Assembly: GCA_905372865.1 (NCBI GenBank)
Contig: CAJPQT010000006.1
Span: 1 to 64,000 of the forward strand
Reading direction: 5' to 3'
DNA from: an uncultured Centipeda sp.
GTDB lineage: Bacteria > Bacillota > Negativicutes > Selenomonadales > Selenomonadaceae
DNA length: 64,000 bases
The position numbers and the translations under genes were made by a program. This document shows, in pieces, positions 29,360 through 39,541 of the stretch; within the stretch, counting starts at the first letter, position 1, and each line of letters starts with the position of its first letter. The notes under the pieces are model-generated. The model worked only from the letters and a program-made list of their open reading frames with translations, was not told the origin of the DNA and searched no databases.

Positions 29360-30784
29360 ATGTTTATTGGTCGTGAACGTGAGCTGGTTTTTTTACAGGA
29401 GCGCTATGACTCGGAACGCGCCGAGCTCGTCGTGCTCTATGGACGGCGGCGCATTGGAAAAACAGAGCTCCTGCAGCAGTTTGCGAGGGATAAGGCTGCC
29501 GTGTTCTACGCCTGCACGGAGTGTACCGATCAGGAGCAGCTTGCCCGCTTTTCAAAGCGCATCTTGCAGACGGATATCCCTGCGGCGCGGTTTCTGACCT
29601 CGTTTTCGGACTGGGAGACGGCACTCAGGAGCATACAGGATGTTCCATCCGAGGGGAAGAAGCTTCTCATCATCGACGAGTTCCCCTATATGTGCGCAAG
29701 CCATCCCGAACTTCCGTCCATCCTGCAAAATCTTTGGGATCATGAGCTCTCGCGTGCAAACGTCATGCTCATTCTCTGCGGCAGTGCGATGAGCTTTATC
29801 GAGAACGAGCTGCTCGCCGAGCGGAATCCGCTGTATGGACGGGCGACGGGTATCTACAAGCTGCTGCCGCTGCCCTTTGTAAGCGTACGGCAGTTTTTTC
29901 CGCAGTACAGTGTGGAGGATCAGGTCGCCGTCTATGCGATTCTCGGCGGTATTCCCTACTATTTGATTCAGTTTCAACCTGAGAAATCCCTCGAAGAAAA
30001 TATCCGTACAAACATCCTGCAAAAGGGCTGTGTGCTCTACAGCGAGGTGGAGTTTCTGCTTCGGCAGGAGCTGCGCGAGACGAGTGTCTACAATGCCATC
30101 ATTGAAGCGGTGGCACTCGGCAACAACACTCTTGCACTCATCCACAGCAAGACGCAGATCGAGAAAACGAAGATCAGCGTCTATCTGAAGAACCTCATGG
30201 AGATCGGCATTATCGAGCGCGAGTTTTCTGTGCTTTCCACCGTCAAGGAGCGTGCGGGCAGCGGGCGAGGTCTGTATCAGCTGACAGATGCGTATTTCCG
30301 ATTTTGGTACGCCTTTCTCTACGGCAGCCACTCGGAGCTGGAGGCGGGCGATGTGGCGGGCGTGTGGCAGCATCTCATTGTGCCGCAGCTTCATGAATTT
30401 GTTTCGCGCACCTATGAGAAGATCTGCATGGAGTATCTGCGTGCGTGCAATCAGGCGGGGACGCTGCCCTTTCACTTCATCAAGATCGGTCGATGGTGGG
30501 AGAAGGTCACGTACACCGCAGATGGGAAAAGACGAACCGTGTCGGAGGAGATCGATATTGTTGCTGCAGATCGCGCGGAGCGGAGCTTCTTGCTCGTGGA
30601 ATGTAAATTTCGTCATGCACCCGCCGATCTTGACGTACTCCGACACTTGCAGGACAAATTTCCTCAAAAGAAATATCCTGGAGACTATCACTATATGATC
30701 TTTTCCTTCTACGGCTTTACCGAGCGACTGCGCGATGCTGCTGCACAGGAGGATGTGCGGCTCGTGTCCGGAGAGGATTTGTAG
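29360..30784 (+). CDS. AAA-type ATPase with C-terminal DUF234 nuclease-like domain
   Basis: 474-aa protein of the archaeal/bacterial ATPase_2-DUF234 family, whose cell role is unclear. It opens with FIGRERELVFLQERY, Walker A GRRRIGKTELL and Walker B KLLIIDEFPYM; sensor-like ILCGSAMSFIE follows. A winged-helix region lies at about 230-310 (IHSKTQIEKTKISVYLKNLM, GRGLYQLTDAYFRFWYAFLY). The C-terminal DUF234 part has EEIDIVAADR...FLLVECKFR, which resembles the D-ExK active site of PD-(D/E)XK nucleases. These genes often occur in many scattered copies and may be mobile or defensive. Regulation probably uses the palindrome upstream. Confidence 0.85.
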   Translation: MFIGRERELVFLQERYDSERAELVVLYGRRRIGKTELLQQFARDKAAVFYACTECTDQEQLARFSKRILQTDIPAARFLTSFSDWETALRSIQDVPSEGKKLLIIDEFPYMCASHPELPSILQNLWDHELSRANVMLILCGSAMSFIENELLAERNPLYGRATGIYKLLPLPFVSVRQFFPQYSVEDQVAVYAILGGIPYYLIQFQPEKSLEENIRTNILQKGCVLYSEVEFLLRQELRETSVYNAIIEAVALGNNTLALIHSKTQIEKTKISVYLKNLMEIGIIEREFSVLSTVKERAGSGRGLYQLTDAYFRFWYAFLYGSHSELEAGDVAGVWQHLIVPQLHEFVSRTYEKICMEYLRACNQAGTLPFHFIKIGRWWEKVTYTADGKRRTVSEEIDIVAADRAERSFLLVECKFRHAPADLDVLRHLQDKFPQKKYPGDYHYMIFSFYGFTERLRDAAAQEDVRLVSGEDL

Positions 30785-30840
30785 ATATTAGAGAAGCTAT
30801 GCGATACATGAATCTGTATTTAAGAGCATCCGTGCCGCAG

Positions 30841-30869
30841 TTGTCACCATGTACGGTCTGTGCTACTAT
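30841..30869 (+). promoter_or_regulatory. Promoter of metG-tatD
   Basis: TTGTCA, 17-base spacer ending in TGC, TACTAT, about 30 bases before the metG start. The leader is too short for a T-box. Confidence 0.7.
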
Positions 30870-30901
30870 ATAGTACATCAAATCGAAACGAGGCATGATT
30901 T

Positions 30902-32446
30902 ATGAGCGAGAAGACACCATTTTACATCACGACACCGATCTACTACCCGAGCGCGAAGCTGCACATCGGGCACGCGTACTGCACGACGGTTGCGGACACG
31001 ATTGCGCGGTTCAAGCGGCTTGCGGGCTATGATGTGTTCTTTCTGACCGGCTCGGATGAGCACGGACAGAAGATCCAGCAGGCGGCGGAGAAGGAGGGCG
31101 TAACGCCCCTTCAGTACGTCGACCGCATTGTCGCGGGCTTTCAGGAGCTGTGGCGGCTGCTTGGCATCTCCTACGACGACTTTATCCGTACGTCGGAGAA
31201 GCGTCACCACGAACTCGTACAGCATATTTTCCAAAAGATCTACGATCAGGGCGACATCTACAAGGGCGCGTACAAGGGGCTCTACTGTACGCCATGCGAG
31301 AGCTACTGGACGAAGCTGCAGCTCGACGAGAATGGCTGCTGCCCCGACTGCCACCGCCCCGTGCAGGAGGTCGCAGAGGAGGCGTACTTCTTCCGTATGA
31401 GCAAGTACGCGGATCGTCTGCTTGCCTACATCAACGAGCATCCGGACTTCATCCAGCCCGTCTCGCGCCGCAACGAGATGATCGCGTTCATCGAGCAGGG
31501 GCTGGAGGATCTGTGCGTCTCGCGCACCTCGTTCGACTGGGGCATCCCCGTGCCGTTCGACCCGAAGCACGTCGTCTACGTCTGGTTCGACGCACTCAGC
31601 AACTACCTCACGCCCATCGGCTATATGCACGATGCGGAAAAATTCAATCATTACTGGCCGGCGGATGTGCATCTCGTCGGCAAGGAGATTGTGCGCTTCC
31701 ACACGATCATCTGGGGCTGTATGCTGATGGCACTCGGCATTGACCTGCCGAAAAAGGTCTATGGGCACGGCTGGCTCATCGTGGACGGCGCGAAGATGTC
31801 GAAATCCGTCGGCAACGTGGTCGATCCGATCGCGCTCATCGAGGAGTTCGGCGCGGATGCTGTGCGCTACTTCCTGCTGCGCGAGATCACGCTCGGGCAG
31901 GACGGCAACATCTCACGCGACACGCTCATCGGGCGCATCAACTCAGATCTGGCGAACGATCTCGGTAATCTGCTGCACAGAACCCTTTCGATGGCAAAGA
32001 AGTATCGGAAGGGCGTTATCACAAAGGGCGCAGGGCGCACGGACTTCGATGCGGTGCTTGAGGAAATGGCTGCGGCGACGGTCAAGGACTATACGGCGCA
32101 GATGGAGGAGATGGAACTGTCTGCCGCGATTAAGACGGCGTGGGCACTGATCTCGCGTACGAACAAGTACATCGATGAGACCGCACCGTGGACGCTCGCA
32201 AAGGACGAGGCGAAGGCGGCAGAGCTCGACGCCGTGCTCTATCATCTCGTCGAGGCATTGCGCGTGACGAGTGTCCTCATCTCTCCGTTCCTGCCCGTGA
32301 CCGCGCGGCGCATTTATGAGCAGCTGGGCTTCGCGTCGGACTTTGCAGAGGTGCAGCTCTCCGATGCTGCGTGGGGCGGACTGCCTGACGGTCACACGGT
32401 CGGCACGGCGCAGCAGCTTTTCCCGCGCATTGAGATCGAAAAATGA
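30902..32446 (+). CDS. metG: Methionyl-tRNA synthetase
   Basis: Charges tRNA-Met for initiation and elongation. It is 514 aa, the compact type without the C-terminal tRNA-binding (Tyr-Arg/EMAP-like) domain. Seen: YITTPIYYPSAKLHIGHAY with HIGH, TGSDEHGQKIQQAAE, a Cys4 zinc knuckle (CTPCESYW...CCPDCHRP), DWGIPVPFDPKHVVYVWFDA and KMSKSVGNVVDP. The ATG at 30902 follows a weak site (GAGGCATGATTT). The stop overlaps the tatD ATG. Confidence 0.97.
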   Translation: MSEKTPFYITTPIYYPSAKLHIGHAYCTTVADTIARFKRLAGYDVFFLTGSDEHGQKIQQAAEKEGVTPLQYVDRIVAGFQELWRLLGISYDDFIRTSEKRHHELVQHIFQKIYDQGDIYKGAYKGLYCTPCESYWTKLQLDENGCCPDCHRPVQEVAEEAYFFRMSKYADRLLAYINEHPDFIQPVSRRNEMIAFIEQGLEDLCVSRTSFDWGIPVPFDPKHVVYVWFDALSNYLTPIGYMHDAEKFNHYWPADVHLVGKEIVRFHTIIWGCMLMALGIDLPKKVYGHGWLIVDGAKMSKSVGNVVDPIALIEEFGADAVRYFLLREITLGQDGNISRDTLIGRINSDLANDLGNLLHRTLSMAKKYRKGVITKGAGRTDFDAVLEEMAAATVKDYTAQMEEMELSAAIKTAWALISRTNKYIDETAPWTLAKDEAKAAELDAVLYHLVEALRVTSVLISPFLPVTARRIYEQLGFASDFAEVQLSDAAWGGLPDGHTVGTAQQLFPRIEIEK

Positions 32447-33228
32447 CGACATTCATTGATACGCACGCGCATCTGTATGACGAACGCTACGATGACGACC
32501 GCGCGGAGATGATTGCGCGTGCCGCCGAGGCGGGGGTCACGCAGATCATCAGCATGGGGGACACGATGGCGGCATCCGCGCAGGTGGTCGCCGATGCGGA
32601 GCAGTATCCCGCACTCTACGCTGCCGTCGGCATCCATCCCGAGAGCGCGTGCGTACTGACGGATGCGGAGCGTGCGCAGCTGCTCACATGGGCGAAGCAT
32701 CCGAAGGTGGTCGCCATCGGTGAGATTGGGCTGGACTACTACTGGGAGAAAGATCCGAAGGCACGCGCCCTGCAGCGCGAACTCTTTGTGACCCAACTGA
32801 ATCTCGCACGTGCGGCGGGGCTGCCCGTGTGCATCCACGACCGTGAGGCGCACGGGGATACACTCGCCATCCTGCAGGCGGTGGGGCGTGATCTCACAGG
32901 CGTACTGCACTGCTACTCGGGCAGCCTTGAGACAGCGCGGGAGCTGTGGAAACTCGGCTACTACATCGGCATCGACGGCCCTCTGACATTCAAGAATGCG
33001 GGGAAGCTGCCTGCGATCGTACGCGAAGCACCGCAGGAGAGTCTCCTCATCGAGACGGACAGCCCGTATCTCGCGCCCGTACCGAAGCGCGGCAAGCGCA
33101 ACGAGCCCGCCTATGTCACCTTTGTCGCGGCAAAGATCGCTGAACTGCGCGGCGAGAGCGTCGAGGAGGTTGCACGTTATACGACAGAGAATGCGCGGCG
33201 GCTGTACCCGAAGCTCGTGGATGTGTGA
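32443..33228 (+). CDS. tatD: TatD-family metal-dependent DNase
   Basis: Metallo-hydrolase of 261 aa with 3'-5' exonuclease activity in characterised members. Metal ligands are present: DTHAHLYD, GEIGLDYYW, CIHDREAH, HCYSGS and ETDSPYLAPVPKRGKRNEP. The start overlaps the metG stop (ATGA), the common metG-tatD pairing in Firmicutes. Confidence 0.95.
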   Translation: MTTFIDTHAHLYDERYDDDRAEMIARAAEAGVTQIISMGDTMAASAQVVADAEQYPALYAAVGIHPESACVLTDAERAQLLTWAKHPKVVAIGEIGLDYYWEKDPKARALQRELFVTQLNLARAAGLPVCIHDREAHGDTLAILQAVGRDLTGVLHCYSGSLETARELWKLGYYIGIDGPLTFKNAGKLPAIVREAPQESLLIETDSPYLAPVPKRGKRNEPAYVTFVAAKIAELRGESVEEVARYTTENARRLYPKLVDV

Positions 33229-33340
33229 GGCATGACGTTCTCTGTGCTTGTGTTGGGAATACACTGCAGCGTACAAGTCCGATATGCCCATGCTATCGCT
33301 GCAAAATTGAAACAACTTTATTGATTTATCGTAAATCATC

Positions 33341-33380
33341 GCCCTGTACGTGGAGGATTCCGACGCGAACAGGGCTTTTA
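33341..33380 (+). terminator. Terminator after metG-tatD
   Basis: GCCCTGT pairs with ACAGGGC around a 21-base loop, then TTTTA. The rest of 33229-33508 holds only AT-rich sequence with small inverted repeats and no clear gene. Confidence 0.65.
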
Positions 33381-33508
33381 CATGGGACAATTTTCTCTTA
33401 AAGTGGTGAGCCAGATGAGAAAACGCCTCTCAATTTACAGCAGAATCCCATTTTTCATGAAAAATTCAGCTAGAAGTGGGAAAATGCCGTCAGTAAAGGA
33501 GGAGTTCT

Positions 33509-34318
33509 ATGCAGTGGAAAAAACTGGGACAACTCATTCAGACAAAGAAAAATACCTTGTTCTGCGCCACATTGGCGGGGATGATGGTGCTCTCCAGCGG
33601 ATTTACGATGAACGGTCTGCCGAAGAACATGCAGCGTGTAAGCGTGCACGTGGACGGTGAGACCATTACCGACATGACGGTGCAGACGAGGCCCGCTGAT
33701 ATTTTTGAGAAGCTCGGTGTGACGCTTGGCGCGAAGGACACCTACGAGGTGTTCCACAACGATGGCGAACGCCATACCGAGATCGCCGTACACCGTGCCG
33801 TGCCCGTGAGCATCTCGTTCTGGGACGATACGCAGCAGGTTATGACGAGCGGGCGCACGGTCGGTGATGTCATGGCGGAGTACGGCTACAATCCGTATGA
33901 GGTGGATGTAACGCCTGCGGCGGATACGCCGATCACGGCGAACCTCGCGATCCGGCTGACGGAGAACGAGCAGGCGGCCGAACAGCGCCGTGCACGCGAG
34001 CGCGAGGAAGAGCGTGTCAGCCGCGGCATCCCGCGTTATCGTGCGGCGTATACGATGCACGCATCCGCCTACCTCCCGAGCGATGGCGGCGGCAGCGGCA
34101 TCACGGCGAGCGGAATTCCCGCGCGGCACGGTGTCGTCGCTGTCGATCCGAATGTCATTCCGCTCGGCACGCGTCTCTACATCCCGGGCTACGGCGAGGC
34201 AATCGCCGCAGATACGGGCGGCGCGATCGTCGGTCATACGATTGATCTCTGCATGGAGAGCTATGACGAGGCGATCCAGTTTGGACGCCGCAGCGTCGAG
34301 GTCTATGTCCTCGATTGA
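33509..34318 (+). CDS. 3D-domain cell-wall protein with ubiquitin-like DUF348 repeats (YabE/YuiC-like)
   Basis: Exported 269-aa protein, probably a peptidoglycan-active enzyme. An N-terminal membrane/signal segment (NTLFCATLAGMMVLSSGF) is followed by two DUF348-type units (VSVHVDGETITDMTVQTRPA, ISFWDDTQQVMTSGRTVGDV), a charged linker (QRRAREREEERVSR), and a C-terminal 3D domain with AYTMHASAYLP, GIPARHGVVAVDPNVIPLGT, ADTGGAIVG and HTIDLCM. The three conserved Asp residues of the domain, as in MltA-like lytic transglycosylases, are present. AAGGAGG lies six bases before the ATG. Monocistronic. Confidence 0.88.
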   Translation: MQWKKLGQLIQTKKNTLFCATLAGMMVLSSGFTMNGLPKNMQRVSVHVDGETITDMTVQTRPADIFEKLGVTLGAKDTYEVFHNDGERHTEIAVHRAVPVSISFWDDTQQVMTSGRTVGDVMAEYGYNPYEVDVTPAADTPITANLAIRLTENEQAAEQRRAREREEERVSRGIPRYRAAYTMHASAYLPSDGGGSGITASGIPARHGVVAVDPNVIPLGTRLYIPGYGEAIAADTGGAIVGHTIDLCMESYDEAIQFGRRSVEVYVLD

Positions 34319-34337
34319 TGAAAATTATGCAAATAAG

Positions 34338-34377
34338 GAATCGCTGTAAGATAATTCGCGCAGTGATTCTTTTTTTG
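34338..34377 (+). terminator. Terminator of the 3D-domain gene
   Basis: GAATCGCTG pairs with CAGTGATTC (one G-T), followed by T7. The next promoter begins at once. Confidence 0.88.
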
Positions 34378-34406
34378 TTGACAAAGGAAGTTTTTAGTGG
34401 TACTAT
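34378..34406 (+). promoter_or_regulatory. Promoter of the mutase operon leader
   Basis: TTGACA, 17-base spacer, TACTAT. Transcription would start near 34413, ahead of the cobalamin aptamer. Confidence 0.8.
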
Positions 34407-34448
34407 CCTATCGTACCATAAAAATTACATATTGATTTTGGATCAAGT

Positions 34449-34622
34449 GCAGAGGTTCTGCGTGCAGAGCCTCAATTGCTTCATAGGGAATCCGGTATAA
34501 GCCGGAGCGGTCACGCCACTGTAACAGGGAGTGATTCCGCACGTTGACGATTGTCAGCAGTCACTGGGGAGAAATCTCTGGGAAGATGCGGAAGAACGAT
34601 GAACTGGAGCCAGGAGACCTGC
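34449..34622 (+). promoter_or_regulatory. Cobalamin (B12) riboswitch
   Basis: The conserved core is clear: AGGGAATCCGGTATAAGCCGG, then CGCCACTGTAACAGGGAG and, at the 3' side, the B12 box AGCCAGGAGACCTGC. P1 forms from GCAGAGGT and ACCTGC. It senses adenosylcobalamin and normally represses in its presence. The first gene downstream encodes B12-dependent methylmalonyl-CoA mutase, about 470 bases away and beyond three terminator-like hairpins, so the regulated target is not settled. Confidence 0.92.
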
Positions 34623-34741
34623 TTGATTAACAATCACCGATTGACCTGCGAGTGATGGGGATGGAGATTTTGCGGATTCGTTCGCCTCGAGAGAGAGTTT
34701 GGCGCTTAGACCAGACCATCGGGAACTGAGTAACGATACCG

Positions 34742-34780
34742 AAAAAGCCCGTTCTGCACACCGTGGAATGGGCTTTTTCT
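34742..34780 (+). terminator. Leader terminator 1 (after the B12 riboswitch)
   Basis: AAAAAGCCCGTTC pairs with GAATGGGCTTTTT. It follows the aptamer by 120 bases and is the likely expression platform. Confidence 0.85.
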
Positions 34781-34949
34781 TTGCATAGAATGCCCTTCTT
34801 GCGGCGCGTGGAGCGATCCTGAGGAGATCTGTGTGCATGTGAAAAGAATCCCATGCCTAGAGATTTCCCCGGGATGAAGGAGTATGCGCTCCTTGGGGAA
34901 ACATTGCTCATCTTTTCAGTTCTCGTTTTGCCCCTTTGTATTAGGGGCG

Positions 34950-34985
34950 CGCTCTGAGGGTGGAAGCTCAGAGCGATTTTTTTTC
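34950..34985 (+). terminator. Leader terminator 2
   Basis: CGCTCTGAG pairs perfectly with CTCAGAGCG, followed by T8. Upstream lie further hairpins (TTTCCCC...GGGGAAA at about 34864-34902, GCCCC/GGGGC at about 34930-34948). Confidence 0.85.
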
Positions 34986-34992
34986 AAGGAAT

Positions 34993-35031
34993 GCAATTCC
35001 GCGCATCATGCACAGAATTGCTTTTTCTTTT
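34993..35031 (+). terminator. Leader terminator 3
   Basis: GCAATTC pairs with GAATTGC around a 15-base loop, then TTTTTCTTTT, 60 bases before mutA. No promoter was found between it and mutA. Confidence 0.75.
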
Positions 35032-35092
35032 ATGTTGGTTCATCTGTTGAACTGACAGAGCCTTCCCGCAATAAATTAAAGGAGGACATGTT

Positions 35093-37279
35093 ATGCCGGA
35101 AGAAAAAGAGCGGTCGAGTGACGAAGAACTTCAGAAGCTTCTGAAGAAATCGGCGGATGTCGAGGATTTCCCCGATGTCCCGCTCGACGAATTCACACCG
35201 CCGACGGATGCGGAGTGGAAGGAAGCCTGCGAGGCGCTCCTCAAGGGGGCACCGTTCGATAAGGTCATGTTCACAAAGACCTATGAGGGCATCACCTTCG
35301 ACCCCATGTACACGAAGAAACACACGGAGGATATCCTGCCAAAGAGTGTCATGCCCGGCATGGGAGACTATCTGCGCGGCGTGGATCCCGCCGGTTATAT
35401 CGGGAAGCCATGGGGCATCGCGCAGGCGTGCGACGAGACATTGCCCGCAGAGAACAACGAGCTGCTGCGTCATGAGAATGACAAGGGCTCGACGATCTAT
35501 CACATCGTCCTTGACACAGCCTCGCGCGCGGGGGTGGATGCGCGTCAGGCGGAGAAGGTCGGCGACATCGGCACGAGCGTGACGACGGTCGACGATATGC
35601 ACACCCTCCTTGAGGGCTTGGATCTCACGAAATTCCCGCTCTATATCTATGCGGGCGCAAATGCTCTCCCGATGCTGTCGCTCGTTGCGGCGGCACGCCG
35701 TGCGGCGGGGGAGGATATGACGAAGGTGCAGGGCATCGTCGGGGCGGACCCGATCGGTGCGCTCGTGACGGACGGGAAGCTCCCCGCATCGCTCGATGCG
35801 CATTATGACAGCCTCGCGGCAGCAGCACGCTGGGCGGTGAAAAATGCACCGCACCTCCGTACGGTGTTCGTCCGCAGCGATGTCTACAGTAACGGCGGTG
35901 CGAATGATGTGCAGGAGATCGCCTCGTGTCTGGCGACCGCGGCGGCGTATCTGCGTGCGCTGTGCGAGCGTGGCCTTACGATCGACGAGGCGGCATCGCA
36001 GGTCGCGTTCGGATTCTCGATGGGCGCGAACTTCTTCCTGCAGATCGCAAAACTGCGTGCGGTGCGCCCCATCTGGGCGCAGATCGTCAAGGCGTTCGGC
36101 GGCAACGCCGAGTCGCAGAAGATGCGCATTCACGCACGCCCTGCGCTCTTTTTCAAGACTATCTACGATCCGTACGTCAACATGCTCCGCAACACGACGG
36201 AGATCTTCTCGGGCGTTGTGGGCGGCATCGACTCGTTCGAGAGTGCGCCGTTCGACGAGCCCATCCGCAAGGGCGATGAGTTCTCACGCCGCATTGCACG
36301 CAACATCCAGATCATGCTGCAGGAGGAGTTCGGTATGCTCCAGCCGATCGATCCTGCGGGCGGCTCGTGGGCGGTGGAAACGCTGACGCGCCAGATGAAG
36401 GAAAAGATCTGGGCAGAGTTCCAAAACATCGAAAAGCAGGGCGGCATCGTTGCGGCACTGCACAGCGGATCTGTGCAGGAGGGGATTGCAGCGATCCTCG
36501 CCGACCGGTTCAAGAAGGCGGACATCCGCAAGGACCGCATCGTCGGCAACAATATGTATCCAAACATGACGGAGACCCTGCTCGAGACGCGTGCGGAGGA
36601 TACGGCGGCACTCAAGGCACAGCGCACGAAAGACATCGAAGCATATCTCTCCGACATCGACACGAAGCACGCGGGCGAGGCCCTTGCGGCATTCAAGGCT
36701 GACGGCACACTTGAGCACGGCATCGAGGCGGCGTTTGCGGGGGCAACGATCGCAGAGCTGATGGCGGCGGTCACGGACGGCAAGGGCGCGGCGGAGACGG
36801 TCACGGCGATCGCACCGCATCGCTGGAGCGAGCGTTTTGAGGCACTGCGCCGCCGCACCGAGGACTACAAGGCGGAGAAGAACGACAACGTCAAGATCTT
36901 CCTTGCGAACATGGGCCCCATCCCGCAGCACAAGGCGCGTGCGGACTTTACCACGGGCTTCCTGCAGGTCGGCGCGTTCGAGGTGCTCGGCAACGACGGG
37001 TTCAAGACGGTCGAGGAGGCCGCCGAGGCGGCGGGCAAGAGCGGCGCGGATGCGGTGGTCATCTGCTCCACGGACGCGACCTATCCCGAGATCGTGCCCG
37101 CACTTGCACCGAAGCTCCACGAGGTTCTGCCGAATGCGCGCGTATTCCTCGCGGGCGCGGCACCGAAGGATCTCCTTGAGACATATAACAACGCGGGCAT
37201 TGATGAATACATCTCCGTCAAGGCGAACTGCTACGAGGTGCTTGAGCGCCTTCAGAAAAAGAAAGGGATGATTGCGTAA
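35093..37279 (+). CDS. mutA: Methylmalonyl-CoA mutase small (beta) subunit
   Basis: Non-catalytic subunit of the heterodimeric B12 mutase that interconverts succinyl-CoA and (R)-methylmalonyl-CoA in propionate formation. It is 728 aa with the TIM-barrel part at about 60-570 and a degenerate cobalamin-binding domain at about 600-728 ([20 protein letters not shown]). That domain lacks the DxHxxG lower-ligand motif, as expected for the beta chain. AAAGGAGG precedes the ATG. The stop overlaps the start of mutB. Confidence 0.95.
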   Translation: MPEEKERSSDEELQKLLKKSADVEDFPDVPLDEFTPPTDAEWKEACEALLKGAPFDKVMFTKTYEGITFDPMYTKKHTEDILPKSVMPGMGDYLRGVDPAGYIGKPWGIAQACDETLPAENNELLRHENDKGSTIYHIVLDTASRAGVDARQAEKVGDIGTSVTTVDDMHTLLEGLDLTKFPLYIYAGANALPMLSLVAAARRAAGEDMTKVQGIVGADPIGALVTDGKLPASLDAHYDSLAAAARWAVKNAPHLRTVFVRSDVYSNGGANDVQEIASCLATAAAYLRALCERGLTIDEAASQVAFGFSMGANFFLQIAKLRAVRPIWAQIVKAFGGNAESQKMRIHARPALFFKTIYDPYVNMLRNTTEIFSGVVGGIDSFESAPFDEPIRKGDEFSRRIARNIQIMLQEEFGMLQPIDPAGGSWAVETLTRQMKEKIWAEFQNIEKQGGIVAALHSGSVQEGIAAILADRFKKADIRKDRIVGNNMYPNMTETLLETRAEDTAALKAQRTKDIEAYLSDIDTKHAGEALAAFKADGTLEHGIEAAFAGATIAELMAAVTDGKGAAETVTAIAPHRWSERFEALRRRTEDYKAEKNDNVKIFLANMGPIPQHKARADFTTGFLQVGAFEVLGNDGFKTVEEAAEAAGKSGADAVVICSTDATYPEIVPALAPKLHEVLPNARVFLAGAAPKDLLETYNNAGIDEYISVKANCYEVLERLQKKKGMIA

Positions 37280-39477
37280 TGGCAGGCTTTACGAACCCGG
37301 ATTTCACCGGGATGAGCCTCGGCGAAAGCCCGTCCGCAGACTCCAAGGAGTGGCGCGCCCTCTTCGAGGGGACGACGGGGCGGACGTTTGAGGCACTCAC
37401 GCACAAGACCATGGAGCGTGTACCCGTGAGCCCCTTCTACGATCACGACGTATACGAGCGTATGACCCACCTCGACTTTGCGAGCGGCATCCCGCCGTGT
37501 CTGCGCGGCCCGTACTCCACGATGTACGTATTCCGTCCGTGGACGGTGCGCCAGTACGCAGGTTTCTCGACGGCAGAGGAGTCGAACGCATTCTATCGCC
37601 GCAACCTCGCCGCAGGTCAGAAGGGTCTTTCCATCGCGTTCGACCTCCCGACGCATCGCGGCTATGACGCAGACAACCCGCGCGTCGTCGGCGACGTGGG
37701 CAAGGCAGGCGTTTCAGTCTGCTCCATGCTGGACATGAACATCCTGTTCTCGGGCATCCCGCTCGACCAGATGTCCGTCTCCATGACGATGAACGGCGCG
37801 GTTCTGCCGATCCTCGCGTTCTTCATCGTCTCGGGCGAGGAGCAGGGCGTTGACAAAAAGATCATGGCAGGTACGATCCAGAACGATATTCTGAAAGAGT
37901 TCATGGTTCGCAACACCTACATCTACCCGCCGGATATGTCCATGCGCATCATCGGCGACATCTTCGAGTACACGACAAAGTACATGCCGAAGTTCAACAG
38001 CATCTCGATCTCCGGCTACCATATGCAGGAGGCAGGTGCACCTGCGGACATCGAGCTCGGCTACACGCTCGCGGACGGCCTTGAGTACATCCGCACGGGC
38101 ATCAAGGCAGGGCTCGCCGTCGACGACTTTGCAAAGCGTCTCTCGTTCTTCTGGGCAATCGGCAAGAACTACTTCATGGAGATTGCAAAGATGCGTGCGG
38201 CGCGTGTCCTCTGGGCAAAGATCGTCAAGTCGTTCGATGCGAAGAACGACAAGTCGATGGCACTGCGCACGCACAGCCAGACTTCGGGCTGGTCGCTGAC
38301 GGCGCAGGATCCGTTCAACAATATCGCCCGCACGGCGATGGAGGCGATGGGCGCGGCACTCGGCCATACCCAGTCCCTTCATACGAACGCACTCGACGAG
38401 GCGATCGCACTGCCGACGGACTTCTCGGCGCGTATTGCACGCAACACGCAGCTCTACATCCAGGACGAGACGAGCGTGTGCAAGATCATCGACCCGTGGG
38501 GCGGCTCGTACTACGTCGAGGCTCTCACGAACGAGATCATCCGCCGCGCTTGGGCGCATATCCAGGAGGTCGAGGCCCTCGGCGGCATGGCAAAGGCGAT
38601 CTCGACGGGGCTCCCGAAGATGCGCATCGAGGAGGCGGCAGCACGCCGTCAGGCGCAGATCGACTCCGGCATCGAGAGCATCGTCGGCGTGAACAAGTAC
38701 CGCCTCGAAAAGGAAGACCCCCTGCAGATCCTCGCGATCGACAACACGGCCGTGCGTCAGGCACAGGTCGAGCGTCTCGAGAAGCTGCGCGCAGAGCGTA
38801 ATGCGGACGATGTGCGCCGCTGCCTCGAGGGCATCACAAAGGCGGCAGAGACGCGCGACAACGGCAACCTGCTCGAAGCGGCGGTCGATGCGGCACGCGC
38901 CCGCGCCTCGCTCGGCGAGATCTCCGATGCGGTGGAGAAGGTCTCCGGCCGTTTCCAGGCGGTGATCCACACCATTTCCGGTGTCTACTCCTCCGAGTTC
39001 ACGGACAAGACCGAGCTCGACCGCGCCCGCGAGATGGCGGACGAGTTCGAGGAACTCACGGGTCGCCGTCCGCGTATCTTTGTCGCGAAGATGGGACAGG
39101 ACGGACACGATCGCGGCCAGAAGGTCATCGCGTCCTCCTTCGCCGACATGGGCTGGGACGTCGACGTGGGTCCTCTCTTCCAGACCCCTGCAGAGACGGC
39201 GCAGGATGCGGTCGACAACGACGTGCACATGGTCGGATTCAGCTCGCTCGCAGCAGGACACAACACGCTCCTGCCGCAGCTCGTTGATGAGCTGAAGAAG
39301 CTCGGACGTGACGACATCATGGTCTGTATCGGCGGCGTTATCCCCGTGCAGGACTATGACAACCTCTACGAGCACGGCGCGGTCGCGATTTTCGCACCGG
39401 GCACGAACATCCCCGAGGCGGGCATCAAGCTCCTGACCCTTCTCATCGCACGCGCGAAGGAAGAAGCCGCGGGCTGA
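37279..39477 (+). CDS. mutB: Methylmalonyl-CoA mutase large (alpha, catalytic) subunit
   Basis: Catalytic B12-binding chain, 732 aa. The substrate barrel includes [20 protein letters not shown], the typical CoA-tunnel motif, and [20 protein letters not shown]. The C-terminal cobalamin domain has [15 protein letters not shown], with His610 as the lower cobalt ligand in D608-G-H-D-R-G613, then GPLFQTPAE and GFSSLAAGH. Start and stop are well placed: TAATG junction with mutA, and meaB follows after 64 bases. Confidence 0.97.
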   Translation: MAGFTNPDFTGMSLGESPSADSKEWRALFEGTTGRTFEALTHKTMERVPVSPFYDHDVYERMTHLDFASGIPPCLRGPYSTMYVFRPWTVRQYAGFSTAEESNAFYRRNLAAGQKGLSIAFDLPTHRGYDADNPRVVGDVGKAGVSVCSMLDMNILFSGIPLDQMSVSMTMNGAVLPILAFFIVSGEEQGVDKKIMAGTIQNDILKEFMVRNTYIYPPDMSMRIIGDIFEYTTKYMPKFNSISISGYHMQEAGAPADIELGYTLADGLEYIRTGIKAGLAVDDFAKRLSFFWAIGKNYFMEIAKMRAARVLWAKIVKSFDAKNDKSMALRTHSQTSGWSLTAQDPFNNIARTAMEAMGAALGHTQSLHTNALDEAIALPTDFSARIARNTQLYIQDETSVCKIIDPWGGSYYVEALTNEIIRRAWAHIQEVEALGGMAKAISTGLPKMRIEEAAARRQAQIDSGIESIVGVNKYRLEKEDPLQILAIDNTAVRQAQVERLEKLRAERNADDVRRCLEGITKAAETRDNGNLLEAAVDAARARASLGEISDAVEKVSGRFQAVIHTISGVYSSEFTDKTELDRAREMADEFEELTGRRPRIFVAKMGQDGHDRGQKVIASSFADMGWDVDVGPLFQTPAETAQDAVDNDVHMVGFSSLAAGHNTLLPQLVDELKKLGRDDIMVCIGGVIPVQDYDNLYEHGAVAIFAPGTNIPEAGIKLLTLLIARAKEEAAG

Positions 39478-39541
39478 GAAAATATTGGGCGCCGCTCTCT
39501 GCATGAGGGCGGCGTTTTGCCATATCACGAAAGGAGGCTTT

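Noticed and set aside
30785..30901. T-box riboswitch before metG
   Set aside because: Leader is only about 30 bases after the promoter; no T-box or specifier stem.
33229..33508. Riboswitch of c-di-AMP type before the 3D-domain gene
   Set aside because: Expected family association, but the conserved core was not found; only a terminator and small AT-rich inverted repeats are seen.
34874..34957. 27-aa hydrophobic ORF (MKEYALLGETLLIFS...) in the mutase leader
   Set aside because: No ribosome site, and its end lies in the stem of leader terminator 2; hydrophobicity alone is not enough.
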